A stretch of 14,925 nt of DNA from Pseudomonadota bacterium (GTDB lineage Bacteria > Pseudomonadota > Alphaproteobacteria > Rhizobiales > Xanthobacteraceae): contig JAEZMT010000122.1 of NCBI GenBank assembly GCA_023442085.1, positions 1 through 14,925 of the forward strand, written 5' to 3'. Positions within the stretch are counted from its first letter, which is position 1. Every line of letters starts with the position of its first letter. Below, one piece after another: positions 1 through 8,125 of the stretch. A model generated the notes under the pieces. That model was not told the origin of the DNA. It saw nothing but the letters and a program-made list of their open reading frames with translations, and searched no databases. A program made the translations under genes and the position numbers.

Positions 1-146
1 GAGGCCGCGCGCACCGTCACCACCTCGGTGACGAGATACCCGTCCTTGATGAGATCGCGGGCGATGGCCTTCGGCGGTCGCTTGTCGCGCACGTGCAGAA
101 GATCGTCCTCGCCTCCAGCCCGCCAGACCACCCGGTAGATGTACAT
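1..146 (-). CDS. Small protein of unknown function, 3' part beyond left edge
   Basis: The reverse strand reads an open frame from an ATG at 146 to the window edge: 48 complete codons, with no stop reached. The start is well supported, because AAGGAG lies nine bases upstream and an EcfG-type promoter (180-205) sits just before that. The visible protein begins MYIYRVVWRAGG and continues with mixed charged and hydrophobic residues, including KAIARDLIKDGYLVTEVV. It has no signal peptide or membrane segment and looks like a small soluble alpha/beta protein. I do not recognise the family. The promoter suggests expression under general stress (inference). A longer frame on the same strand (17-295) covers this region in another phase and lacks the ribosome-binding site, so I do not use it. 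Confidence 0.6.
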   Translation of the reverse strand, partial: MYIYRVVWRAGGEDDLLHVRDKRPPKAIARDLIKDGYLVTEVVTVRAA

Positions 147-179
147 GGCGCTTCGCTCCTTGCGGCAATGCGCCGAACC

Positions 180-205
180 AACGCCAAGGTCGAGCCCGGC
201 GTTCC
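180..205 (-). promoter_or_regulatory. EcfG-type (general stress sigma factor) promoter
   Basis: On the minus strand, GGAAC (205-201) is followed by exactly 17 bases and then CGTT (183-180). This is the known alphaproteobacterial EcfG/sigma-EcfG consensus, GGAAC-N16/17-CGTT. The expected transcription start, about 6-8 bases further on, leaves a leader of roughly 25 bases before the ATG at 146, and that leader contains a good ribosome-binding site. Motif, spacing, orientation and position all agree. What is inferred is that the host has EcfG and uses this site. Confidence 0.6.
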
Positions 206-239
206 CCCGCACCTTTTGTTCCTCCGGCCGTTTTCCCAT

Positions 240-264
240 GGATCAACTGCCACGTTGCAGCGTT
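240..264 (+). promoter_or_regulatory. Weak EcfG-like element upstream of the AI-2E transporter gene
   Basis: On the plus strand, GGATC (240-244), 16 bases and CGTT (261-264) resemble the EcfG consensus with one mismatch in the -35 box (GGATC for GGAAC). It points toward the gene starting at 332 and would give a leader of about 60 bases. The mismatch falls in the AAC core, normally the least variable part, so this may be chance. No better promoter is evident in 147-331, which otherwise holds only the divergent promoter at 180-205. Confidence 0.2.
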
Positions 265-331
265 GTGCATGAGCGGCACCTGCGGCCGCGAGCACTGATA
301 TTGGCGCCGAGGCGCCCGTGGAGAGCCGGCG

Positions 332-2185
332 ATGCTTCAGTCCCGTGACCCGTCGTTCTCCGATCCGGTCGGCGGCACTGATCTACCCGGTCGGGACCGG
401 GTGCTGGCTTTCTTTGCCGCCATCGCCATCGTGACCGTGCTTTACGTGGGGCGCGAGGTTTTCGTGCCCATCGCGGTGGCCATCCTGCTGTCCTTCGTGA
501 TGGCGCCGGTGATCCGCGTGCTGCGCGGGATCAAGGTGCCGCGCTCCGCCGCGGTCATCAGCGTCGTCGTCGTCACCTTCCTCGGGTTGATTGCGCTCGG
601 CGGCGTGCTGGCCCTTCAGGTAACGGACCTTGTCGCCGAACTGCCCAAGTACCGCATCAATCTCAGCGAGAAGATCCGATCCATCAAGGATGCGACGGGA
701 GGGTCCGGCACCTTCGAGCGCACCATGGACATGCTGCAGGATCTGGGGCGTGAGCTGGAGGCGCCGCGGCCCGGGCAGGGCGAGGAGGGGCTCCTCGCCG
801 CGACCGACGGTCGCCCGATCCCGGTCGAGATCAAGCAGCCGCCACCGGGCACGCTCGGCACCCTTTCCACGGTCATGGCGCCGCTTCTGCACCCGCTGGC
901 CACCTTGGGCATCATCTTCATCTTCGTGCTGTTCATCCTCTTCCAGCGGGAGGACCTGCGAAACCGCGTGGTGCGGCTGGCCGGCGCCCACGACATGCAG
1001 CGCACCACGGCCGCCCTCGATGACGCGGCGAGCCGGCTGTCGCGCTTCTTTCTGGCGCAGGTGGCGCTGAATGCTTCGTTCGGCGCCGTCATCGGCGTGG
1101 GATTGTGGCTCATCGGGGTTCCGAGCGCGCTCCTGTGGGGCATCGCCGCGGCGGTGCTGCGTTTCGTGCCCTATGTCGGCGCGGCGGTGGCGGCGGCTTT
1201 GCCCATCGGCTTCGCGCTGGCGGTCGATCCCGGCTGGACCATGGTGCTGTCGGCGGCTGCCCTGTTCATCGTCGTGGAGCCGCTGGTGGGCCACGTCATC
1301 GAGCCGCTGCTGTACGGCCGCTCCACCGGCCTCTCGCCGGTGGCGGTGATCGCCGCCGCCACCTTCTGGACCTGGCTCTGGGGACCCATCGGCCTCCTGC
1401 TCTCCACCCCGCTCACCTTGTGCCTGGTCGTGCTGGGACGCCATGTGGAAAGCCTTGAATTCATCGACGTGGCGCTGGGCGACCGGCCGCCCCTCTCGGA
1501 CAGTGAACTGCTCTATCAGCGCCTACTGGCCGCCGACCCCGTGGAAGCGGCGGCCGCCGCCGAGGAGGTGCTGCGGCAGAAGGATCTCGACGCCTATTGC
1601 GACGGCGTGGTGCTTCCGGCCCTCAAGCTCGCCCAGCGCGATGCCGCGCGCGGCGCGCTCGACGCCGGCCGTCAGGAGCGCATCCGCGATACCCTCGCCG
1701 ATCTGCTCGACCATCTGCCGGAGCCGGAAGAGAAGCTGACGCAGGAGGCGGACGCCGAAGACGACGCCGGTCCCCGGCCCGAAGGCCCGCGCGTGCTGGT
1801 GCTGCCCGCGCGATCGGCCCTCGACGAGGCGGCGGGGTTGCTGCTCGTCTACCGGCTGATGGCGGATGGCATCCAGGCGGAGGCGGCCCCGCCCGGCGGC
1901 GCGCGGCGACTGGCCTCGGGCCAGGCCGAGGCGATCATCCTCGCCTATCTGTCCCCCGCCACGCCTGCCCACCGCCGCTACACCATTCGTAGCCTCAACC
2001 GCGACCCATCGGCCCGGCGACGCGTGATGGTGGCGGACTTCATGTCCGAGGGGCCGCCGCCCGTGCTTCAGGGCGAGGCGGCTGCGGTGTCTACCGTGAA
2101 GGGCGCGGTGGAGGCGGCGCAGGTCGAGGCGGCGCTCGAGCCGACCGCCCCTCAGGTCGTCCCGGCGCGGGCCGGGGCGGCCTGA
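332..2185 (+). CDS. AI-2E family transporter, long form with C-terminal cytosolic domain
   Basis: Inner-membrane protein of the AI-2E (PerM/TqsA) family. The transport substrate of most members is unknown, and autoinducer-2 export is shown only for a few. Start: ATG preceded by GGAG at a normal distance. Residues about 24-98 hold three hydrophobic segments, followed by a soluble loop (about 100-185) and another segment near 188-206. A helical block (about 235-310) comes next, then the family's most recognisable stretch (about 316-372), with GHVIEPLLYG, a Trp-rich helix (FWTWLWGPIG) and STPLT. Residues about 375-617 are hydrophilic. They hold a helical part (LLYQRLLAADPVEAAAAAEE) and a second unit (about 489-565) with VLVLPAR and AHRRYTIRSLNRD. 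This resembles the C-terminal extension of long proteobacterial members, about 250 residues beyond the usual roughly 350-residue core. The gene converges with the glutamate dehydrogenase gene 29 bases away. Family call is firm; function is open. Confidence 0.9.
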   Translation: MLQSRDPSFSDPVGGTDLPGRDRVLAFFAAIAIVTVLYVGREVFVPIAVAILLSFVMAPVIRVLRGIKVPRSAAVISVVVVTFLGLIALGGVLALQVTDLVAELPKYRINLSEKIRSIKDATGGSGTFERTMDMLQDLGRELEAPRPGQGEEGLLAATDGRPIPVEIKQPPPGTLGTLSTVMAPLLHPLATLGIIFIFVLFILFQREDLRNRVVRLAGAHDMQRTTAALDDAASRLSRFFLAQVALNASFGAVIGVGLWLIGVPSALLWGIAAAVLRFVPYVGAAVAAALPIGFALAVDPGWTMVLSAAALFIVVEPLVGHVIEPLLYGRSTGLSPVAVIAAATFWTWLWGPIGLLLSTPLTLCLVVLGRHVESLEFIDVALGDRPPLSDSELLYQRLLAADPVEAAAAAEEVLRQKDLDAYCDGVVLPALKLAQRDAARGALDAGRQERIRDTLADLLDHLPEPEEKLTQEADAEDDAGPRPEGPRVLVLPARSALDEAAGLLLVYRLMADGIQAEAAPPGGARRLASGQAEAIILAYLSPATPAHRRYTIRSLNRDPSARRRVMVADFMSEGPPPVLQGEAAAVSTVKGAVEAAQVEAALEPTAPQVVPARAGAA

Positions 2186-2191
2186 GGAACT

Positions 2192-2214
2192 GGCGCGGCC
2201 CTAAAGCCGTCGCC
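2192..2214. terminator. Short hairpin between convergent genes, possible terminator
   Basis: GGCGCGGC (2192-2199) and GCCGTCGCC (2206-2214) can pair around the loop CCTAAA with one bulged T. The hairpin fills the 29-base gap between the stop codons of the AI-2E gene and the glutamate dehydrogenase gene, so it could serve both. It has no T-tract on either strand, so efficiency is doubtful. Confidence 0.35.
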
Positions 2215-5200
2215 TCACCCCTTGACGAGATCCCCCAGCAGGCTTGCGGCCAGCGTCAGCTTGGACAGGCTAAGGCCGGACTGGGCGATGTCGCGCACAG
2301 TGCGGCGCATGCGTTCCACCTCCTCGCGGCGGCGGCCCACATAGGCGTCCACCGCCGCCTCGCCGGAGACACCCTCGGCCAGCATCGCCTCGGTGATGCG
2401 ACGCAGGAAAGTCTCGAGCTGCGCCAGCGAGCGGTCCAGCGCCAGCCGGTCATAATAGTCCGGGGCGATGATGCTGCGGGACTGGGTGAGCAGGTCGTCG
2501 ATGGCGAAGTAGCGACCCGCCGCGAAGAAGGTGCTCGCGGCGCTGGGAATCGCCTTGCCCGTGGTCTCGGCGATCAGCGCGATGTCCGAGGCGGCGGCCA
2601 GCGCCGGCATGGAGGCAACGCGGCGCGCCAGCTCTTCCGGCACCCTTTGGGCAACGAGATCCGCGACGCGCGCGGCCCGGTCCTTGCGCCAGACGTCCGG
2701 CAGGCTCTCGTCGAGCGCGGCTGCGACGGCCGCGACGCCGCTGCGGTAGCGTTCCACCACGCCGGCAATGCCGTCCGCGAAGGAGACGTTGCCGATGAAC
2801 CAGATGGTGCGTCCCACCATCAGGTCCTGCACCGCCGCATAGAGCTGAAGCTGGACGCGGCCGTCCACCTTGTTGTCCAGCGCGTCGATGGCGGCGGTGA
2901 GCTCGGGCAGGTGGTAGCTGTCACGCACCGCCGCGAAGGCCCGGGCGATGGAGGCGGCGTCGCCGCCCGTCTGGTCCGAGATGCGGGCCACGGCGGACGG
3001 GCCGCCCTGGTTGACGATGGCGTTGGCGAGGCCCGTCGCGATGATCTCGCGGTGGAGCCGGTGGGTCTCGATGGCGTGGGGATAGTGCTCTTGCAGCTCG
3101 TGCGGGAAGTAATGCACCAGCTCGCCGGAGAGATAGGCGTCGTCCGGCACGCTGGAGCCGAGGAGATCGTCCTTCAGGGCGAGCTTGGCATAGGCGAGGA
3201 GCACCGCCAGCTCGGGCCGGGTGAGGTGCTCGCCGCGCGAGCGTCGGTCGGCGATCTCGGCGTCGGAGGGCAGGAACTCCACCGCGCGGTCGAGTTCGCC
3301 CCGCGCCTCCAGCATCTGCATGAGGCGCTGCTGGAAGGCGAGATCGTCCGCGCCCTTCAGTTGGGCGAGGGAGAGAGCGAGGGTCTGCGCATAATTGTTG
3401 ACGAGGACCAGACGCCCCACTTCGTCCGTCATCTGCTTCAGCAGCGCCGCGCGGTCGGGCATGCTGAGGTCGCCCATCTCCAATGGCTTGGCGAGGGCGA
3501 TCTTGATGTTCACCTCCACGTCGGAGGTGTTCACGCCGGCGGAATTGTCGATGGCATCGGTGTTGAGCCGCACCCCCTTGCGCGCCGCCTCGATGCGCCC
3601 GCGCTGGGTCATGCCGAGGTTGGCGCCCTCGCCGATGACCTTGGCATTGAGATCGGCGGCGGCGATACGCACCGCGTCGTTGGCGCGGTCGCCGGCCTGG
3701 GCGTCGGTCTCGGTGGAAGCGCGCACATAGGTGCCGATGCCGCCGAAGAAGAGCAGGTCCACCGGCGCCTTGAGGATGGCGTTGATCAGCTCTGCCGGCG
3801 TGGCGCTCGCCTTCGGGAAGCGCAGCAGGGCGCGCACCTCTTCGGAGAGGTCGATGCTCTTGGCGCTGCGCGGGAAGATGCCGCCGCCCTTCGAGATGAG
3901 GCCGGCGTTGTAGTCAGCCCAGGAAGAACGGGGCAGATCGAACAGGCGGCGCCGCTCGGCGAACGAGGTGGCCGGGTCCGGATCGGGATCGAGGAAGATG
4001 TGGCGGTGGTCGAACGCCGCCACCAGCTTCAGCGCGGAAGACAGCAGCATGCCATTGCCGAACACGTCGCCGGACATGTCGCCCACGCCGGCCACGGTGA
4101 CGGGCGTCGTCTGGATGTCGATGTCCATCTCGCGGAAGTGGCGCTTCACCGCTTCCCAGGCGCCGCGGGCGGTGATGCCCATGGCCTTGTGATCGTAGCC
4201 GACCGAGCCGCCGGACGCGAAAGCATCGTCCAGCCAGAAGCCGTGCCGCTCCGATATGGCATTGGCGGTGTCGGAGAAGGTGGCCGTTCCCTTGTCGGCC
4301 GCCACCACGAGATAGGGATCGTCCCCATCGAGGCGCACCGTATCGGCCGGGGGTACCACGGCGCCGCCCTTGAGATTGTCGGTGAGGTCGAGGAGGGATG
4401 AGACGAACACCTCATAGGCCGCCGTGCCCTCGGCGAACACTGCCTCGCGGGAGCCGCCGGCCGGGAGGCGCTTGGGGACAAAGCCGCCCTTGGCGCCCAC
4501 CGGCACGATGACCGCGTTCTTCACCTGCTGCGCCTTGACCAGGCCGAGAATCTCGGTGCGGAAATCCTGCGGCCGGTCGGACCAGCGCAGGCCGCCGCGC
4601 GCCACCTTGCCGAACCTGAGATGAACGCCTTCCACACGGGGCGAATAGACGAACACCTCGTAGAGCGGGCGGGGCAAAGGCAGGCCCTCCACCTTCGCGC
4701 TCTCGAACTTGATGGCGATGGGCTCGCGCAGGCGACCCTGCGCATCCTTCTGATAATAGGTGGTGCGCAGTGCCGCATCCACGAGGTTCACGAAGCGCCG
4801 CAGGATACGGTCCTCGTCAAGGCTGGAGACCTCCGCGAGGGCGTCGTCGATGGTCGCGCGCAAGGGCGCCTCGCGGGCGGCGCGGGCTTCGGCGGCGGTG
4901 TCCAGAGCCGGGTCGAAGCGGGCGTGGAACAGGCCGACGATGGCGCGAGCGAGGGTGCCGTGGCGGTTCAGCGTCTGCCAGATATAGTCCTGCGAGAAGG
5001 GGATGCCCGCCTGCCGCAGGTAGCGGCCGAGCGCGCGCACCAGCGCCGCCTCGCGGAAGCTGAGGCCGGCATCGAGCACGAGGGCGTTGTAGCCGTCATT
5101 CTCCGCCGCGCCGCGCAGCACGGCGTTGAGGCAGTCCTCCAGGCGCACGGCGGAGCCCTCCACCGAGATGGAGCCGCCGTCCGCCCGCTCCAGCGACATG

Positions 5201-7041
5201 TCGTGCACCCAGCTCTTGGCTCCGCCGGCGGGCTCGATGCGGAAGGTGCGCTCGTTGATGGCCTTGAGCCCCATGTTCTCCAGCATGGGCACGCGCGCCG
5301 CGAGCGGCAGCGGGGCGCCGAAGGAGATGAGGCGCAGCGCGATCCGCCGGTCGTCGTCGCCTTCCCGGCGGTAGAAATCGAGGGCGACGGGCCGCTCCTC
5401 CGACAGGCGCTCGAGCAGCTCGATATCGGCGAGGGCGCGGGGCACGCCATAGGCCGCCCGATAGCCCGGATCGAACGCCTCCACGTAGCGCCGGGCGAGG
5501 CGCGCCGCGTCCCCGGCCTCGATGCCGGGCGTCGCCGTGACGGCGGCGGAGAGACGGTCGCGCCAGGTGAGGATGGCGTCCGCCACCGCCCGCTCCAGCT
5601 CGCCCTTGTCCACCTCGGGGATGCGCCCCTCGGTGCGGCCGATGTCATAATGCACACGGGTCAGCGGAAGACCGGCGACGAATTCCTGCTCGAAGGCCGT
5701 GACCGTGCCGCCGTAGGACGTCTCTAGGATGGCGCCCACGCGGTCGCGGACCTGCGCGTCGAAGCGCTCGCGCGGCAGGAAGGTGAGCACGGAGACGAAG
5801 CGGTCGAACCGGTCGGCGCGCGTCAGCACCTTCAGGCGCGGCCGGTCATAGAGCGAGAGAATCTCGCGGGCGTGGCCGAGCAGCGTCGCCACGTCGATCT
5901 GGAAGAGGTCGTCGCGCGGGTAGGTCTCCAGCACGGTGGAGAGCGCGCGGGCCGAATGGCTGTCCGGCTCAAGCCCCGCGCCGCGGATCACCGAGGCCGC
6001 CTTGAGGCGCAGATAGGGAATTTCGCGCAAGGAGTGGGTGTAGGCCGTGGAGGCGAACAGGCCGATCAGGCGCACCTCGCCGATGAGCCGGCCCTTCTCG
6101 TCATGAGCCTTGATGCCCACATAATCCATCATGTCCCGCCGGTGGACGCGGGACCGCAGGCTGGCCTTGGTAAAAAGCAGCGGCGTGGGACCTTCGAGGA
6201 AGGCGCGGATCTCGGGCGTGGTCACCACCGGCGCGTCGCCGAGGCGCAGTTCGTGGACATCGGGATCGCGCAAGATGCCGAGGCCGCTATTCTCTTCCGC
6301 CTTCAGGCCGTCTTCGGTCAGTTCGTAATGGCGCAGGCCGAGGAAGATGAAATTCTCCTCGGTCAGCCATTCCAGAACGTCGGCGGCCTCCTCGCGGGCA
6401 TCGTCGCCGTAGGGCCGCTTCTCCCGCCGGTACCCCTTTGAGAGGCTCCGGACCTGCTTGCGCATGGCGGAGAAATCGAGATTGGCGGCACGGACATCGG
6501 CGAGCGTCCGCTCCAGACCGGCCTTCAACTCACCCGCCGCGCTGTCGTCGATGGCCGCGACATGGATGTGGATGAGGCTTTCGCGGTTTCCCTCAGACAG
6601 ACCGTGGGGGCCGGGCGCCTCAAGTCCGCGCACCGTGCCGTCGCCGTCGCGCTCCACGTGGAGGATGGGGTGGGCGGCGAGCTTCACCACCAGCCCGCGA
6701 TCCGCGAGTTCGCCCGCGATCGAATCGAACAGGAAGGCCATGTCGTCGTTCACCGCCTCGATGACGGTGATGGCGGGGCCGGGCAGGGCCGGGTTGAACA
6801 CCCGCACGCTCGGCTGCCCCTTGGGGCGGCCGGCCACATGGGCCCACGCCTCGCGCAGCAGCACCACCACGCAGGCCGGGGGGAGTGGCGCCAGATCTTC
6901 CGGCGCCACGGCGGCGAGGAAGATGTCGGCGAAGCCCGGTGGCAGGTGAGGCGCCTCGCGCTCGATGAGCGCCTTTACCGCGGCCAAAGCCGTCTCGTCG
7001 TGGAGTCCGTGCGCACCGGCTTGAAATCCCATGACGTTCAT
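2215..7041 (-). CDS. gdh: NAD-specific glutamate dehydrogenase, large single-chain type
   Basis: Cytoplasmic enzyme that oxidatively deaminates L-glutamate to 2-oxoglutarate and ammonia with NAD+, feeding the TCA cycle during growth on amino acids. Its 1608 residues match the large bacterial GDH family (GdhB of Pseudomonas, GdhZ of Caulobacter). The first ATG (7041) has GAGG seven bases upstream; a second ATG lies three codons in. Residues up to about 700 form the regulatory N-terminal part (ACT-like units in this family). The catalytic core carries ARGGLRWSDR (814-823), a lysine-rich stretch VKAQQVKNA (835-843), GAKGGF with K851 in the place of the catalytic lysine, GDMSGDVFGNG (987-997), FFGGIGTYV (near 1094) and VIGEGANLGMTQRGR (from 1135). 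The remainder is a helical C-terminal region. No frameshift or missing motif is seen. Long open frames on the opposite strand (2647-4401, 4621-5727) are composition artefacts. The gene is divergent from the AhpD-like gene across 102 bases. Confidence 0.97.
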   Translation of the reverse strand: MNVMGFQAGAHGLHDETALAAVKALIEREAPHLPPGFADIFLAAVAPEDLAPLPPACVVVLLREAWAHVAGRPKGQPSVRVFNPALPGPAITVIEAVNDDMAFLFDSIAGELADRGLVVKLAAHPILHVERDGDGTVRGLEAPGPHGLSEGNRESLIHIHVAAIDDSAAGELKAGLERTLADVRAANLDFSAMRKQVRSLSKGYRREKRPYGDDAREEAADVLEWLTEENFIFLGLRHYELTEDGLKAEENSGLGILRDPDVHELRLGDAPVVTTPEIRAFLEGPTPLLFTKASLRSRVHRRDMMDYVGIKAHDEKGRLIGEVRLIGLFASTAYTHSLREIPYLRLKAASVIRGAGLEPDSHSARALSTVLETYPRDDLFQIDVATLLGHAREILSLYDRPRLKVLTRADRFDRFVSVLTFLPRERFDAQVRDRVGAILETSYGGTVTAFEQEFVAGLPLTRVHYDIGRTEGRIPEVDKGELERAVADAILTWRDRLSAAVTATPGIEAGDAARLARRYVEAFDPGYRAAYGVPRALADIELLERLSEERPVALDFYRREGDDDRRIALRLISFGAPLPLAARVPMLENMGLKAINERTFRIEPAGGAKSWVHDMSLERADGGSISVEGSAVRLEDCLNAVLRGAAENDGYNALVLDAGLSFREAALVRALGRYLRQAGIPFSQDYIWQTLNRHGTLARAIVGLFHARFDPALDTAAEARAAREAPLRATIDDALAEVSSLDEDRILRRFVNLVDAALRTTYYQKDAQGRLREPIAIKFESAKVEGLPLPRPLYEVFVYSPRVEGVHLRFGKVARGGLRWSDRPQDFRTEILGLVKAQQVKNAVIVPVGAKGGFVPKRLPAGGSREAVFAEGTAAYEVFVSSLLDLTDNLKGGAVVPPADTVRLDGDDPYLVVAADKGTATFSDTANAISERHGFWLDDAFASGGSVGYDHKAMGITARGAWEAVKRHFREMDIDIQTTPVTVAGVGDMSGDVFGNGMLLSSALKLVAAFDHRHIFLDPDPDPATSFAERRRLFDLPRSSWADYNAGLISKGGGIFPRSAKSIDLSEEVRALLRFPKASATPAELINAILKAPVDLLFFGGIGTYVRASTETDAQAGDRANDAVRIAAADLNAKVIGEGANLGMTQRGRIEAARKGVRLNTDAIDNSAGVNTSDVEVNIKIALAKPLEMGDLSMPDRAALLKQMTDEVGRLVLVNNYAQTLALSLAQLKGADDLAFQQRLMQMLEARGELDRAVEFLPSDAEIADRRSRGEHLTRPELAVLLAYAKLALKDDLLGSSVPDDAYLSGELVHYFPHELQEHYPHAIETHRLHREIIATGLANAIVNQGGPSAVARISDQTGGDAASIARAFAAVRDSYHLPELTAAIDALDNKVDGRVQLQLYAAVQDLMVGRTIWFIGNVSFADGIAGVVERYRSGVAAVAAALDESLPDVWRKDRAARVADLVAQRVPEELARRVASMPALAAASDIALIAETTGKAIPSAASTFFAAGRYFAIDDLLTQSRSIIAPDYYDRLALDRSLAQLETFLRRITEAMLAEGVSGEAAVDAYVGRRREEVERMRRTVRDIAQSGLSLSKLTLAASLLGDLVKG

Positions 7042-7143
7042 GGCCTTTCCTCACTGTGTGGCCGCGGGTTGCGCTGGTTCACCCGTCCGGCGAGCATGAC
7101 CTTGTGGCCCGGAGCGGCGACGCTGGAATGACGAGGCGACCCT
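7042..7143. promoter_or_regulatory. Divergent intergenic region, glutamate dehydrogenase / AhpD-like gene
   Basis: This 102-base gap must hold the starts of both transcripts. The visible ribosome-binding sites are GAGG seven bases before 7144 on the plus strand and GAGGAAA just before 7041 on the minus strand. I see no convincing sigma-70 or EcfG promoter pair and no clear operator, so only the layout supports this call. Confidence 0.35.
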
Positions 7144-7902
7144 ATGGCATCGAAAGTGAAGGCAGCGGTGGGCGTGGAAAAGGGCAAAAGCGCGACTGCC
7201 ACAAATAAAGGCAGGCCTGAAACGAAGGCGGCGCCGCAGAAGTCCAAGTCTTCGGAGAAAAAGTCTTCTGCAAGAAAACCCGCACCGCAGGCGACTGTTC
7301 GTGCGACCGAACCCGCGCGCCGGCGTGACGATCTTCCCGCCATCGCCCTCGCCATTCCCCCCGCCGAGCTGGATGCGGCCAACCAGGCGTATTTCGACAA
7401 GTGCGTCGAGAAGATCGGCTTCGTGCCGAACGTGCTGCAGGCCTATGCGCTGGACATGGCGAAGCTCAATGCCTTCGCCGGCATGTATAACGACCTGCTG
7501 CTCGCCCCCTCCGGCCTGTCGAAGCTGGAGCGGGAGATGATCGCCGTGGTCGTGTCCAGCATCAACCGCTGCTATTACTGCCTGACGGCGCATGGCGCGG
7601 CAGTGCGCCAGCTCTCTGGCGATCCCATCCTCGGCGAGCAGATGGTGATGAACTATCGCGCCGCCCGCCTCGACCCGCGCCGCAGGGCGATGCTCGATTT
7701 CGCCGCCAAGCTCACGGAGAGCCCCCATGCGGTCGAGGACGAGGACCGCGAGGGCTTGCGCCGGGTCGGCTTTTCCGAGCGCGACATCTGGGACATCGCC
7801 GCCGTGGTCGGCTTCTTCAACATGTCGAACCGCATCGCCTCGGCGACCGACATGCGCCCCAACGAGGAGTACCACGCCCAGGCCCGCACGCCGAAAGCGT
7901 GA
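7144..7902 (+). CDS. AhpD-like peroxidase-related protein with lysine-rich N-terminal tail
   Basis: Carboxymuconolactone decarboxylase/AhpD-fold protein, close in character to the 'uncharacterised peroxidase-related enzyme' group. Residues about 65-245 form the all-helical core. The redox centre is C143-Y-Y-C146 followed by H150 (CYYCLTAHG), preceded by LEREMIAVVVS with a glutamate where AhpD proteins keep a proton-relay acid. AhpD relatives reduce peroxiredoxins or peroxides; the role here is inferred from those residues only. The start is ATG 7144 with GAGG seven bases upstream. The first 46 residues contain 11 Lys and 2 Arg but only 3 acidic residues, in an Ala/Ser/Pro/Thr-rich disordered context like a histone H1 tail. 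They use AAA, AGA, ACT, ACA, AAT and CCT codons that are uncommon in the core. No signal peptide or membrane segment is present. At 252 residues the protein is longer than the usual roughly 180-200, and the excess is the tail. Confidence 0.85.
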   Translation: MASKVKAAVGVEKGKSATATNKGRPETKAAPQKSKSSEKKSSARKPAPQATVRATEPARRRDDLPAIALAIPPAELDAANQAYFDKCVEKIGFVPNVLQAYALDMAKLNAFAGMYNDLLLAPSGLSKLEREMIAVVVSSINRCYYCLTAHGAAVRQLSGDPILGEQMVMNYRAARLDPRRRAMLDFAAKLTESPHAVEDEDREGLRRVGFSERDIWDIAAVVGFFNMSNRIASATDMRPNEEYHAQARTPKA

Positions 7903-8028
7903 CGCCCGCGCCGGCCCGCGGGACCGGTCTTGACCAGCGCGGCGGCGGTCCACGCCGTCGCGCCATGAAGAGATTGGGTGGAGTGGAGTGCTTATTCTCA
8001 ACCTTCGCGGGCGGAGCCTGTGGATACC

Positions 8029-8065
8029 ATCTTACGCAGCGTCGTTCAGGCAATAGCGGTAAGAT
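8029..8065. repeat. Inverted repeat ATCTTAC / GTAAGAT, possible operator
   Basis: The perfect 7-base arms ATCTTAC (8029-8035) and GTAAGAT (8059-8065) are separated by 23 bases, with centres 30 bases apart, close to three helical turns. They sit about 30 bases upstream of the candidate -35 box of the HAAT operon. A dimeric regulator could bind there, but one repeat of this length can arise by chance. Confidence 0.25.
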
Positions 8066-8096
8066 CGAGCTAGACATTCGGCGCCCGCCCGGTCTA

Positions 8097-8125
8097 TTGA
8101 CGCACTCGCGGCGGAGCATGATAGC
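8097..8125 (+). promoter_or_regulatory. Candidate sigma-70 promoter for the HAAT operon
   Basis: TTGACG (8097-8102), a 17-base spacer and GATAGC (8120-8125) form a plausible alphaproteobacterial housekeeping promoter. The -35 box is strong; the -10 box keeps only the central ATA of TATAAT. It would give a leader of about 100 bases before the livG-type start at 8234. Confidence 0.35.

Noticed and set aside
139..348. 69-codon plus-strand open frame overlapping the left promoters
   Set aside because: It runs through the divergent promoter region and the AI-2E ribosome-binding site and start, with no family motif in its translation.
332..2185. Autoinducer-2 quorum-sensing export as the function of the AI-2E protein
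   Set aside because: The family name overstates what is known. Nothing in the sequence or neighbourhood points to AI-2 synthesis or sensing.
2647..4401. 584-codon open frame opposite the glutamate dehydrogenase gene (also 4621-5727)
   Set aside because: Long antisense frames are expected opposite GC-rich genes with strong third-position bias. The translation is Gly/Ala/Val/Arg/His-rich with no family motif, while the minus-strand frame is an unmistakable complete enzyme.
7921..7951. GGACCG / CGGTCC inverted repeat after the AhpD-like gene as a terminator
   Set aside because: The arms are only 6 bases with a 19-base loop and no T-tract, so chance is likely in such GC-rich sequence.
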